The notes: generated from the letters alone by a model not told the origin. 64,000 nucleotides of DNA from Actinomycetota bacterium (GCA_023379675.1 JAMCPL010000008.1:127024-191023), one strand, 5' to 3'; shown: positions 35,524 to 44,569, counted from the first letter of the stretch. A program made the numbers and translations.

Positions 35524-37143
35524 GTGAAGGCGATCATTGTTGGATTTACCGCAAGGATAACTCGTATTACCAGAGGTATCCATATCACCGTATCCAAGGC
35601 GGCTTCCACCTATGTGCATAAGTCGAGGTGGATCAAGCTCCTGCTCGCCGTCGTGCTTGCAATGACTGTTGCCGGTTTGGGTATGAGTTCCAGCGCATTT
35701 GCCGGCTCGCCCGGTTCCAACAGCAGCATCATCCTTGCCGGTGGGCATCATGGCCATCATGGGGGACATGGCAAGAAGGGCAAGAAGGGCAAGAAGGGCA
35801 AGAAGGGGCATCACAGGGCCGGTGGTGTGAGTTCCGTGATAGCGGCGTCGTCTGTCTCCGGCACCGCTACGTACCAGTTGACCCTTTCAGGTACAGTGTT
35901 GCCACGGGCCACGCTGACCCTGGTGGCTACGAACTCCGGTACCGTTACAGCGGTCGACGTTACAGCAGGTCAGCCAGTGCAGGCTGGCCAGCCGGTTGCT
36001 ACGGTTACCAGTCCCACACTGGCGGCGCAACTGGCGGTTGCTCAGGACATCCTGCAAAATACCCAGACCAACAATTCATCCAGTCAGCAGGCGGCAATCC
36101 TTACTGCACAGGCAGGGGTGGCAAAGGCTCAGGCGGCACTGGATCAAGCCCAAGTAAGCCTGGACAACGCCGAGCAAGCCGAGCAGACAGCTCAGGTGGA
36201 CGCTTCTGAGAAATCACCGGACAGTGACAGTACCGCCAGCGACCAGTCCGGCCTTGGCACCGCACAGCAGGATGTCCTTCTGGGTCAGGCCAACCTGTCG
36301 GCAGCCCAAGCTGCCATGCGTGCAGCTCAGTACCAGCTGGCACAGGCAGAAAGCCCTACTTCCACCACTGCAGTGATACAAGCTCAGAGCCAGGTACGAC
36401 TGGTTCAGGCAGAGATCGCCCAAGAGACAGTAAGGGCGCCATTTGCCGGGGTCGTGGTTTCCGTTCCCGCCATTACCGGGCAACAGGTAGGATCGGGAAC
36501 CACCCTGGCAACTGTAGAGACTACGGCGCTGACGCTACAAGCTCCGCTGGCACAGCAGGATCTCACTCTGATCCATGCCGGCGAGCAGGCCAGTGCTTCG
36601 ATACCAGGTGCACCTACCCCGTTGCCAGTTACAGTCCAGGCGGTATCGCCGACCGGCAATCCAAGCTCGTTAACCTTTACAGTGACGCTTATAGCGGGAG
36701 CGCAGCCAGGCTGGCTGCTGGGTGGTGAATCCGCCGTGGTAAGTGTGATCACCAAAAAGTATTCACCCGCCGTCCTCGTGCCGTCAGAGGCGATAGTGAG
36801 CATCAACGGTACATCGCAGGTGTTCGAGATCCATTCCGACCACACTGTATCGCTTGTCAATGTAACCGCAGGAATATCGGACGGTACCACCACGATGGTT
36901 ACAGGTATCCCGGCGGGCACGAAAGTGGTTGCCGTAGGGCAGACTTACCTTGCGAACGGTGGACACGTGAAGGTCAGCAGCAGCATTACCGTACCATCCA
37001 CCGTGACCGGTACGGCGGTGGCCGGGCTCGCCAATCTGTCGGGAACACTGACCGTTCCCGCTCCAACTTCGAAAAAGAGTGCCAAGGGAGCAGGTGCCGG
37101 AGGAGCAGGCGGCTTCGGAGGATTTGGCGGGAAGAAGGGCTAG
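35524..37143 (+). CDS. HlyD/RND-type membrane-fusion protein with a His/Lys-rich segment
   Basis: 539 residues. An N-terminal signal/anchor (about 38-58) is followed by a metal-binding-like run GGHHGHHGGHG and four GKK repeats (residues about 73-100). A biotinyl-lipoyl half-motif (GTVTAVDVTAGQPVQAGQPVATV), a long coiled coil rich in Ala/Gln (about 165-300), the second lipoyl half (TVRAPFAGVVVSVPAITGQQVGSGTTLATV), and beta-barrel domains follow. A Gly-rich C-terminus ends FGGFGGKKG. GTG start at 35524. It precedes an RND pump by nine bases and is its probable adaptor. Confidence 0.88.
   Translation: MKAIIVGFTARITRITRGIHITVSKAASTYVHKSRWIKLLLAVVLAMTVAGLGMSSSAFAGSPGSNSSIILAGGHHGHHGGHGKKGKKGKKGKKGHHRAGGVSSVIAASSVSGTATYQLTLSGTVLPRATLTLVATNSGTVTAVDVTAGQPVQAGQPVATVTSPTLAAQLAVAQDILQNTQTNNSSSQQAAILTAQAGVAKAQAALDQAQVSLDNAEQAEQTAQVDASEKSPDSDSTASDQSGLGTAQQDVLLGQANLSAAQAAMRAAQYQLAQAESPTSTTAVIQAQSQVRLVQAEIAQETVRAPFAGVVVSVPAITGQQVGSGTTLATVETTALTLQAPLAQQDLTLIHAGEQASASIPGAPTPLPVTVQAVSPTGNPSSLTFTVTLIAGAQPGWLLGGESAVVSVITKKYSPAVLVPSEAIVSINGTSQVFEIHSDHTVSLVNVTAGISDGTTTMVTGIPAGTKVVAVGQTYLANGGHVKVSSSITVPSTVTGTAVAGLANLSGTLTVPAPTSKKSAKGAGAGGAGGFGGFGGKKG
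35770..35805 (+). repeat. Four tandem 9-bp repeats encoding Gly-Lys-Lys
   Basis: The unit GGCAAGAAG is repeated four times in frame inside the HlyD-like gene, giving a (GKK)4 run beside a histidine cluster. In-frame 9-bp units can change in number without breaking the gene. Confidence 0.9.
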
Positions 37144-37152
37144 CGGAGTCAC

Positions 37153-40100
37153 ATGGAAGTCCAGACCGGCGGGGAGACCGGTGGGAAGAAGGGACAGGGG
37201 AGAAACACCGGTACGCATACGCGTTTTAATCTGACCTCGCTGTCGGTACGGCGGCCGGTTACCATCATCATGGTGCTTGGTTTCTTCGTGCTCTTTGGCT
37301 TGGTGGCATTTACAAGGTTGCCGGTCAGGCGCCTACCAAACGTCAATTTTCCTTACTTGCGCGTATCGGTATCAGATCCAGGAACCAATGCGGCAACAGT
37401 GGCCGGCACCATCACCGACCCTATAGAGAAGGCACTTTCCTCAGAGTCCGGCATCGTTACGATGGTGGGAACTTCTTCACCAGGGCGTTCATCGGTTTCT
37501 ATGGAGTTTACCGGAGGGACCAATATTGATCAGCAGGCGGCAAGCGTATCACTTGCCCTGCAGAAGTTGGCGAGGTCACTTCCGTCCACAGCAAGCCCAC
37601 CCTCGATACTGAAAGCCAATCCAAATGCATTGCCCATGATGAACATTGCCCTTTCGGGCCCGCTGGCATCCTCGCAGCTGTTCAACCTGGCATCCACTCT
37701 GGTGGCACCTTCATTGCAGGAGATTCCAGGGGTTTCCCAGGTTACTGTTGTCGGCGGGCAGCCTCAAGTGGTGACCGTCAATGTCTCGACCACTGCGCTC
37801 AGCGCTTATGGTGTATCGATGAGCGAGGTGGCAGGCGCTCTACATGCGCAGAATACATCGGTCACCGGTGGCGTGACCGTAGTTGGAGAACACGAGCTAC
37901 TTGCTCGGGTCCATGGAGGGTACAGTTCGGTGGCACAGCTCGCCTCCGTACCAGTGGCGTCCCGCTCGGGCGGGAATGTACTTCTCGGCAACGTGGCCAG
38001 TGTTACGCAGGGTCTTGCCCAGAAGCAGTCGGTCGCCACCTTAAATGGTAGTCCGGCGGTCGGTCTTGTCGTGAGTGCATCGTCCACCGCCAACTCCCTG
38101 CAAGTGGATACGGCAATACGATCAGCGCTGGCAGGGCTGCAGAGCAAACTTCCTCCGGGAGTTACAAGCACAGTTATAGGCGATGTGACCAATTACGTGA
38201 GAGGCGCCCTGTCCAACGTGGAGATGGATCTGTTTCTTGGCATATTCATAGCTGCACTGATACTGCTGGTGTTCCTGCACAGGTTGGCCAATACGGCAAT
38301 CGTCATGCTTGCCATACCCGTATCGCTGGTATCCACTTTCCTCGTAATGTATTTCCTCCACTTCAGCCTGGATCTTATTTCACTGATGGCCCTGTCACTG
38401 CTCATTGGAATACTGGTTGATGATTCTATCGTAGTACTTGAGAATATCAATCGCCACCGCGCCATGGGCAAGGCGCCTGCAGATGCTGCGGTCGATGGCC
38501 GGATGGAGATAGGGGCCGCGGCTGTAGCCATTACCTTGACCGATGTAGTCGTGTACGCCCCGGTGGCGTTTGTTTCGGGCAATGTGGGCCAACTCTTCAG
38601 GGAGTTTGGTCTTACCATTGTAGCGGCTACCCTCTTTTCCCTCCTGGTGTCGTTCACACTTACCCCCATGCTTGCCTCTCGCTGGCTTGGGAAGGAGAAG
38701 AAGAGTGGTACATTGTCCACGAGAATCGGTATGCACTTCGATGCCGGGTTCGACTGGATGCGCGAGCAGTACCGGCATGTGGTGAGGTGGGCCCTCAGAC
38801 ATCGGATTACAGTGCTCAGCGTAGCGATCGCGTCGGCGGTTGCAAGTGTTCTCATCGTTACTTCCGGGGTGGTGCCCACAACTTTTGTCCCCCCTGAGGA
38901 CAACGGGGTAGTAACGGTGAAGGCCACCCTACCGCCAGGCACCCCTCTCTCGACCGACCAGACTACCCTCGCGGCATTTTCCAAGAGGTTGCAGGGATTG
39001 CAGGGCGTAACGGACGTGTTTGTCTCGGCAGGATATAGTGCAGGATCAGGCACGGGGCACAATCTGGGACAGATCACCCTGGACCTTGGTCCCCGCGGCA
39101 GCCGGCCATCGATCAAGACATACGAGAAACGAGTCGTTGCAATGGAGCGAAAATACCCTGGCCTGGTCGCTCATGCCCATGTAAGCAACCCGTTTGTTGC
39201 TGGTGGTGCTCGTGCCGCTACAGTGTCCATAGTCGGTCCTGACCTCAACGAGTTGGAGAGCATAGCGACGTCGATCACCAACGCAGCGGAAAAGAGTCCA
39301 GCTGTTTCTCAGGTATCCAACAACATACCTGCTCCTACACCAGAGTTGGCCATCAATGTAAACCATGCTGAGGCGGCTTACCTTGGTGTGACCACTTCCA
39401 CCATCGGCTCCACAATTGCTTCCGCTCTCGGTGGGGTGAAGGTGCCACCGCTCATCACTTCGTCGACAGCACCGTCAGAACCGGTAGTCATGCAGTTGGA
39501 TGGAGGGGTGAAGTTCACTCCGGCCGAGCTTTCGTCGATACCTATACCCACAGGGCACGGAACGGTGCCGCTCTCCACTGTTGCCGACCTGAGCGTTGTG
39601 CCCGGGCCCGGCAGCATAGTACAGATCAATCGTGAATATGCAGTATCCGTCTCCGCATCGAGCACTTCAGGGAACTCGGGTCCTGCTGAGGCAGCTCTTA
39701 TGAACGCCGCCAAGACCGTTGGGCTGCCCACCGGATATGCTTTACAGGTGGGGGGAGAGGCTCTGGCTCAGTCAAGAGCCTTCGGACCGCTGATAGGAGC
39801 ACTTCTACTATCCGTACTGCTTGTGTACATGCTCCTTGCCGCCCTTTACGAGTCCTTCCTGGATCCACTTTCAGTGATGTTCGCCGTGCCCCTTGCCACA
39901 GTGGGAGCCTTGCTCGCGCTCTGGGCATCAGGGCTTTCCATGTCGATATTTGCCTTGCTCGCGATGATCATGCTGATGGGCTTGGTGGCGAAGAACTCGA
40001 TTTTACTGGTGGATTACACCAAGACGCTCCGCAAGCGCGGCTATGCACGTAACGATGCGATCGTGGAGTCTGGGGCCACCAGGATAAGGCCGATCTTGAT

Positions 40101-40368
40101 GACCACCGCCACTATGGTCGGCGCCATGCTGCCGCTTGCCCTGCTTACCGGTGTAGGGGCTTCCGAGCGAATGCCTATTGGCACTGTACTGATTGGCGGC
40201 CTGCTCTCCTCGACAGCACTTTCGTTGCTGGTGGTCCCAGTGTTCTATTCCTATATTGATGACGGTGCCCGCTTGGTGGGCAGGCTGCTTGGAAGGCACA
40301 GGGATGGCGGGGGGGATGGCGGGGAAGTTTCCGAAAACCTGGCGGGTGGACCGGCTACCCATCTGTAG
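37153..40368 (+). CDS. AcrB/HAE1-type RND efflux transporter
   Basis: 1071 residues with the RND layout: TM1 (about 35-55), a large periplasmic loop, TM2-TM6, a second large loop and TM8-TM12. LLIGILVDDSIVVLENINRH (TM4 motif with the proton-relay Asp) and the C-terminal LMGLVAKNSILLVDYTKTLRKRG match AcrB/MdtB/CusA relatives. It uses the proton gradient to export hydrophobic compounds or metals. Actinobacteria more often carry MmpL-type RND proteins, so this family is notable here. No outer-membrane channel gene is present. Confidence 0.93.
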   Translation: MEVQTGGETGGKKGQGRNTGTHTRFNLTSLSVRRPVTIIMVLGFFVLFGLVAFTRLPVRRLPNVNFPYLRVSVSDPGTNAATVAGTITDPIEKALSSESGIVTMVGTSSPGRSSVSMEFTGGTNIDQQAASVSLALQKLARSLPSTASPPSILKANPNALPMMNIALSGPLASSQLFNLASTLVAPSLQEIPGVSQVTVVGGQPQVVTVNVSTTALSAYGVSMSEVAGALHAQNTSVTGGVTVVGEHELLARVHGGYSSVAQLASVPVASRSGGNVLLGNVASVTQGLAQKQSVATLNGSPAVGLVVSASSTANSLQVDTAIRSALAGLQSKLPPGVTSTVIGDVTNYVRGALSNVEMDLFLGIFIAALILLVFLHRLANTAIVMLAIPVSLVSTFLVMYFLHFSLDLISLMALSLLIGILVDDSIVVLENINRHRAMGKAPADAAVDGRMEIGAAAVAITLTDVVVYAPVAFVSGNVGQLFREFGLTIVAATLFSLLVSFTLTPMLASRWLGKEKKSGTLSTRIGMHFDAGFDWMREQYRHVVRWALRHRITVLSVAIASAVASVLIVTSGVVPTTFVPPEDNGVVTVKATLPPGTPLSTDQTTLAAFSKRLQGLQGVTDVFVSAGYSAGSGTGHNLGQITLDLGPRGSRPSIKTYEKRVVAMERKYPGLVAHAHVSNPFVAGGARAATVSIVGPDLNELESIATSITNAAEKSPAVSQVSNNIPAPTPELAINVNHAEAAYLGVTTSTIGSTIASALGGVKVPPLITSSTAPSEPVVMQLDGGVKFTPAELSSIPIPTGHGTVPLSTVADLSVVPGPGSIVQINREYAVSVSASSTSGNSGPAEAALMNAAKTVGLPTGYALQVGGEALAQSRAFGPLIGALLLSVLLVYMLLAALYESFLDPLSVMFAVPLATVGALLALWASGLSMSIFALLAMIMLMGLVAKNSILLVDYTKTLRKRGYARNDAIVESGATRIRPILMTTATMVGAMLPLALLTGVGASERMPIGTVLIGGLLSSTALSLLVVPVFYSYIDDGARLVGRLLGRHRDGGGDGGEVSENLAGGPATHL

Positions 40369-40460
40369 ACACGCAAGCACCAATATATCGTAGCCACACA
40401 GGAAAGTCATATAGGTAGATTATGCAGAATATCAATACAGAGATACAGAAAGGAATGCAC

Positions 40461-41183
40461 ATGAGCAACAACAGTCCGTCAGGCGCGTCGCCGGGTGCTG
40501 CAGGCATTGCAGGCGTAGAGGACACTACGGCCAAATACAGGGGCAGGGCACACCGATGGCCAGCCGGCGGCAGATGCAGCAGTGGCCATGGCTCGCGTAT
40601 GAGCTGCATGAGCAAGCTCATCGCTATCACTGCAATAGCCATCGGTACCGCAGCCTGCTCGTCGAGTGCCGCACCATCCGCCACTGCCAAGGTGCCGAGT
40701 TCGACGAGTTCGCTGCCATCCCACAAGAAAGCCCTGAGTGGCGTGGTGACCGCTCTGTCGGCACACGGCTTTATTCTTACCCTCAAGTCCTCGACACTGA
40801 ACATAACGCTCACCGGGTCGACGAAGTACAAGGACAATGGGGTGGCTACGTCCTTCTCCTCGCTTGCCAATGGCAATCATGTAAAAGTGGTACTCGTGAA
40901 GGGCACATCCAGCTCTACCGCAAAGGAAGTGGTTGTCGAGCCTCCAGAGGCTGCGGGGAAGATTTCCGCTGTCTCTCCAACCGGATTTACCATGACGACG
41001 AAGTCGGGCAAGACAGACAACGTGGTGACCAGTAGTTCAACTGTCTACTCAGCGGCAGGCAAGCCGGCTGCAGCGTCCTCGTTGCATGTAGGCGAACGGG
41101 TGAGAGTGATTGGACCTGCCACCTCTACCGGATCGATATCCGCCAGTCACGTCACCATCAGATACGGCCACAAGAAGAGCTGA
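40461..41183 (+). CDS. DUF5666-like lipoprotein
   Basis: A hydrophobic segment SKLIAITAIAIGTAACSSS (about residues 51-68) looks like a lipoprotein signal with lipobox cysteine. The downstream region has two repeated DUF5666-type beta units (LSGVVTALSAHGFILTL and GKISAVSPTGFTMTT). An AAGGA sequence precedes ATG 40461, giving an unusual 50-residue polar stretch before the signal; ATG at 40608 would give a normal lipoprotein length. It follows the RND gene by about 90 bases. Function unknown. Confidence 0.7.
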   Translation: MSNNSPSGASPGAAGIAGVEDTTAKYRGRAHRWPAGGRCSSGHGSRMSCMSKLIAITAIAIGTAACSSSAAPSATAKVPSSTSSLPSHKKALSGVVTALSAHGFILTLKSSTLNITLTGSTKYKDNGVATSFSSLANGNHVKVVLVKGTSSSTAKEVVVEPPEAAGKISAVSPTGFTMTTKSGKTDNVVTSSSTVYSAAGKPAAASSLHVGERVRVIGPATSTGSISASHVTIRYGHKKS

Positions 41184-41199
41184 AGCGGTAGCATTTGGG

Positions 41200-42585
41200 T
41201 CAAGCTAGGGCCTGGGACAGCTGATCATCCAGCCAGTCCTCGGGTGTACGTGTCGATGCAAGCTCCCCCAGCTTGGTTGAGCGGGATGCACGTTCAGAAT
41301 CGTCGAGCAGCAACGCCTTATGAACAGCGGCAGCGGTTTCGCCCACATCGTAAGGATTGACGGCGATGGCGGCCTGGCTGAGCTCATCGAAAGTGCCTGC
41401 TTCCCGGCTGAGAAGGAGCGAACCGTTGCGCTCGTTGACCAGCGGACCCTCCCTCGCGACCAGGTTCAAGCCATCTCTCACCGGATTGACCATAAGTAGG
41501 TCATAAAGAGAGAGTGCGGCCAGGGACTTGTAGTAGTCGTCCGAGAGATCGAGCACCACCGGAGTCCAGGATTTGGTCGACCACTTGTCATTCAGGTAAT
41601 CCACAGTGGTCTCCACTTCGGAGGCGTATGCCAGGTACTCGGGAAGGTTCTGCCGGGAAGGGTAGGTGAGCACCAGGAACACGACCTGCTCCATCCACTG
41701 AGGGTGCTCGGTCAGCAATTCGTCAAATGCCCAGAGACCGCGCAGCACGTTCTTGGATGGCTCCATCCTGTCCGTCCGTACAATGAGCCTACGTCCGCCT
41801 GTCACATTTTCCACCCATGACTTGGCTTCAGAGCACTCGGTGCTTCGAGCCTCCTCGCGCAGTAGGCCGGCGTCCACTCCGAGAGAAGAGACAAAAGTGA
41901 TAGGTGAATCGATTCCTGTAGAGATGCACGACCTACGGTAAGAGTCAGCCCATTTTTCGGTATGGAAACCGCAATTCTTGGCCGTGCTCATGGCCGTGAC
42001 GAGCTCCCGGCCTACAGCGGTTGGCAGCACACCGAAGAAATCAGGGGCGGCGAAAGGGGTATGCGAGAAATGGATGCAGCGAAGGTCTGGGCGGATTCCG
42101 GCGAGAATGCCCGGTAGAAGTGCAAGGTGGTAATCCTGGACAAGTACACATGCGTCGTTACCGGCAACTTGGGCAATTTCACCAGCGAATGCTTGATTGT
42201 AATCCCTGTAGCCTTCCCATGCCTCCATCCAGCGTTTGCCGAATCTGGGTACACGTGACAGATCCATCATGTGATGGTGCAGGAACCAGAGGGTGGAATT
42301 GGCGACAGTATCGTAGGCCATGTGGTAGATGCCAGGATCCAGGTTTACCATTACGAGATTGATGCCGTCGCCGGCTTCGGCTCCGGCCAGCCCAGACTTT
42401 GCAGCCTTGGTGTCCGCTTCTCCCATGGAGCACGCTACCCATGTCGCGCCCCTGCCAATCAGGAGCCTTCTGAGAGTGCCTGCAAGACCTCCCCCGCTTG
42501 AAGACAGTACGGGACTATTTTTTGAGTCGAGTGCGAATGAGACTGGGCCCCTATTCGATGCGACTATGACTTCGACATCGAGCAT
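41200..42585 (-). CDS. otsA: Trehalose-6-phosphate synthase
   Basis: GT20 glycosyltransferase of 461 residues. It begins VEVIVASNRGPVSF and has the donor-site motifs SSGGGLAGTLRRLL, VLVQDYHLALLPGIL, HFSHTPFAAPDFFGVLP, RTDRMEPSKNVLRGLWAF and MVNPVRDGLNLVAREGPLVN. It makes trehalose-6-phosphate from a nucleotide sugar and glucose-6-phosphate, dephosphorylated by OtsB (31979-32791). The frame opens 230 codons earlier through unrelated sequence, so I place the start at ATG 42585, where homology begins. It is divergent from the riboswitch-thrC unit. Confidence 0.94.
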   Translation of the reverse strand: MLDVEVIVASNRGPVSFALDSKNSPVLSSSGGGLAGTLRRLLIGRGATWVACSMGEADTKAAKSGLAGAEAGDGINLVMVNLDPGIYHMAYDTVANSTLWFLHHHMMDLSRVPRFGKRWMEAWEGYRDYNQAFAGEIAQVAGNDACVLVQDYHLALLPGILAGIRPDLRCIHFSHTPFAAPDFFGVLPTAVGRELVTAMSTAKNCGFHTEKWADSYRRSCISTGIDSPITFVSSLGVDAGLLREEARSTECSEAKSWVENVTGGRRLIVRTDRMEPSKNVLRGLWAFDELLTEHPQWMEQVVFLVLTYPSRQNLPEYLAYASEVETTVDYLNDKWSTKSWTPVVLDLSDDYYKSLAALSLYDLLMVNPVRDGLNLVAREGPLVNERNGSLLLSREAGTFDELSQAAIAVNPYDVGETAAAVHKALLLDDSERASRSTKLGELASTRTPEDWLDDQLSQALA

Positions 42586-42686
42586 GGTAAAAATAGCATA
42601 TCGCAAATTGGCTTCCCTGTGCCAAGCTCCGGCAAAGTTTCTCGTGACCTGGGTCAATGAGCCTTGCTCGCGCTCCCTGCAAGTGG

Positions 42687-42695
42687 TGCTATACT
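42687..42695 (+). promoter_or_regulatory. Extended -10 promoter upstream of the SAM riboswitch
   Basis: TGCTATACT has TG one base before TATACT (42690-42695). A TTGCTC at 42664-42669 is 20 bases away, a weak -35. Transcription would begin near 42702 and give a leader of about 145 bases containing the riboswitch. Confidence 0.55.
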
Positions 42696-42737
42696 TTCTA
42701 ATGACATTTGGATGAATCATCAGTAGCCATCCAGCTG

Positions 42738-42836
42738 TCATCATCCAGAGCGGCTGAGGGACGGGCCCTGTGAAGCCGCGGCAACCTGTGATGTCTCGTG
42801 AAGATAGACCAGGTGCCAATGCCCGACCGATGATGA
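42738..42836 (+). promoter_or_regulatory. SAM-I (S-box) riboswitch
   Basis: The aptamer core is recognisable in order: GAGGGA at 42756, GGCCC at 42764, TGAAGCC at 42770, GGCAACC at 42780 and GGTGCCAAT at 42812. The closing P1 helix pairs TCATCATC at 42738-42745 with GATGATGA at 42829-42836. The 3' strand of P1 touches the ribosome-binding site AGGAGG (42836-42841) of the following gene. No terminator hairpin with a T-run lies between aptamer and start codon, so control of translation is the likely mechanism. Confidence 0.93.
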
Positions 42837-42846
42837 GGAGGTTGCT

Positions 42847-44091
42847 GTGAATTGCGTAAATGGTCTGAAGTGTAGGGAGTGCGGACGGCTCTATCCCGCG
42901 GAGGCGCTGCATGTATGCGACTTTTGTTTCGGGCCACTCGAAGTGGACTACGATTACGATTGTATAAAGGAGCGAATCAGCCGGGAGTCCATAGAGGCAG
43001 GTCCGCGTAGCATCTGGAGATACGGGCCACTCCTTCCGGTGCTGGGAAATGACGATCTGTCCATGGGAACCGGTTTCACCCCTCTTGTGCGGGCAGGTAG
43101 GCTCGGCTCCGAATTGGGGTTGCAATCGCTCTGGGTAAAGAACGATACGGCCAACCCTACCGGTTCCTTTAAGGACAGGGTGGTATCCGTCTCGCTTGCC
43201 AAAGCTCGTGAGCTGGGTTTCAAAGTTGTGGCTTGCGCCTCTACAGGGAATCTCGCCAATGCCGTGGCGGCGCATGCAGCCCGGGGAGGGGTGGAGTCAC
43301 TGGTGTTCATACCGCATGATCTGGAGGCCGCAAAGGTAATTACGACCGCGGTTTACGGAGGGCATCTGGTGGCAGTGGAAGGGACTTATGATGATGTGAA
43401 CAGGCTGTGCGCGGAGCTGACCAGTGAGCACGACGATTGGGCCTTTGTGAATGTGAATCTGCGTCCTTACTACGCGGAAGGTTCCAAGACGCTGGCGTTT
43501 GAAGTGGCTGAGCAGATGGGATGGACCACTCCCGATCATGTGGTGGTTCCTGTGGCTTCCGGCAGCCAGCTGACGAAGATTGCGAAGGGGTTCAAAGAGC
43601 TGTACACTGTGGGGTTGCTTGCCGAGGAACCCGCGGTTCGGATATCAGGTGCTCAGGCGCTTGGATGTTCCCCGGTAGCCGATGCGTTCCGGGCAGGCAA
43701 GGATGTCATAAGACCTGTAAAACCCGATACAATCGCCAAGTCGCTTGCCATAGGGAACCCTGCTGATGGCTGGTATGCTCTCGACACGGTCCGGTCTACG
43801 GGAGGGTCGTTTGCCAGCGTGACGGATGGCGAGATAATCGAAGGTATCAAGCTGCTGGCGAGAACGGAAGGTATATTTGCTGAAACGGCAGGTGGCGTGA
43901 CCGTGGCCTCACTCGCCAAGCTGGTGTCGGAAGGTGTCATCAGGCCAGAGGAGAAGGTGGTTATCTTTGTGACCGGTCATGGTCTCAAGACCGTCGAGGC
44001 TCTAACTGACTCTGTCCATCCAACGGTTACCATCGCAGCCAGGATGGATGCCTTTGCTGAGGCAATGGCTGGTCGCATTTCCGGTGTATGA
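42847..44091 (+). CDS. thrC: Threonine-synthase-like PLP enzyme under SAM riboswitch control
   Basis: Fold-type II PLP enzyme of 414 residues. An N-terminal zinc ribbon (CRECGRLYP...CDFCFGPLEVDYDYD) precedes the core; the PLP lysine lies in NPTGSFKDRVVSVSLAKA, the phosphate loop is ACASTGNLANAVAAHAA, and TGHGLKT is near the C-terminus. Family membership points to threonine synthase (O-phosphohomoserine to threonine). The SAM riboswitch upstream and the CysO-like sulfur carrier downstream instead suggest a link to methionine or cysteine synthesis. GTG start with AGGAGG five bases away. Confidence 0.85.
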   Translation: MNCVNGLKCRECGRLYPAEALHVCDFCFGPLEVDYDYDCIKERISRESIEAGPRSIWRYGPLLPVLGNDDLSMGTGFTPLVRAGRLGSELGLQSLWVKNDTANPTGSFKDRVVSVSLAKARELGFKVVACASTGNLANAVAAHAARGGVESLVFIPHDLEAAKVITTAVYGGHLVAVEGTYDDVNRLCAELTSEHDDWAFVNVNLRPYYAEGSKTLAFEVAEQMGWTTPDHVVVPVASGSQLTKIAKGFKELYTVGLLAEEPAVRISGAQALGCSPVADAFRAGKDVIRPVKPDTIAKSLAIGNPADGWYALDTVRSTGGSFASVTDGEIIEGIKLLARTEGIFAETAGGVTVASLAKLVSEGVIRPEEKVVIFVTGHGLKTVEALTDSVHPTVTIAARMDAFAEAMAGRISGV

Positions 44092-44134
44092 CGGATGGTC
44101 TCCACACACAGGCACTGGTAATATAACTCACAGG

Positions 44135-44225
44135 AAGAGGAGCACAGAAGATGAGCGGCACACGTTGCACGAACTGCGGCATAGCGGCCGTAGCAGACTT
44201 GAAAGAGGAGCACAGAAGATGAGCG
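44135..44225 (+). repeat. 23-bp direct repeat duplicating a ribosome-binding site and start codon
   Basis: Identical copies lie at 44135-44157 and 44203-44225, 68 bases apart. Each includes GAGGAG, a spacer of eight bases and ATGAGCG. The first starts a 23-codon ORF; the second starts the sulfur carrier gene. Confidence 0.9.
44151..44222 (+). CDS. 23-codon ORF with a CxxC motif, coupled to cysO
   Basis: ATG 44151 has a good ribosome-binding site (GAGGAG, eight bases away) and encodes MSGTRCTNCGIAAVAD and seven more residues. Its TGA at 44220-44222 overlaps the cysO ATG at 44219 (ATGA), the usual sign of coupled translation. The two cysteines and the position before a sulfur-carrier gene are what a cysteine-sensing leader peptide would show. 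It may instead be a by-product of the 23-bp duplication. Confidence 0.5.
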   Translation: MSGTRCTNCGIAAVADLKEEHRR

Positions 44226-44494
44226 TTACAGTAAGGATACCGTCGCAGTTACGGGAACTCACCGATGGACTGGGTGAGGTCAGCATGAGTGGAGCGACTG
44301 TCGGAGACACGCTGAGGGAGCTTGATGCCAAGTATCCAGGTATCGGTGAAAGATTGTTTGACGAGTCCGGCAATCTGCGGAGGTTTGTCAATGTGTTCCT
44401 AGCCGATGAGGATGTCCGTTTTCTCGATGGCCTGGACACGCCTGTCACGGATGGGCAGACCCTTTCGGTCGTTCCTGCCGTTGCCGGCGGCTGA
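44219..44494 (+). CDS. cysO: CysO-like MoaD/ThiS-family sulfur carrier protein
   Basis: A 91-residue ubiquitin-fold protein. It reads SVTVRIPSQLRELTDG at the start, then FVNVFLADEDVRFLDGLDTPVTDGQTLSVVPAVAGG at the end, very close to the pattern of mycobacterial CysO. The C-terminal Gly-Gly would be adenylated and converted to a thiocarboxylate, delivering sulfide to a PLP enzyme. In M. tuberculosis CysO works with CysM and the hydrolase Mec; neither is adjacent here, the only PLP partner being the ThrC-like enzyme. The frame is open upstream, but ATG 44219 has the ribosome-binding site. Confidence 0.92.
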   Translation: MSVTVRIPSQLRELTDGLGEVSMSGATVGDTLRELDAKYPGIGERLFDESGNLRRFVNVFLADEDVRFLDGLDTPVTDGQTLSVVPAVAGG

Positions 44495-44569
44495 TTTCAG
44501 AGCCTAAGTGGCCCTGCCGATCGGACGGAGTGCAGAAGGCAGGAAATCTCCTCAGCACGTTTCACTGCC

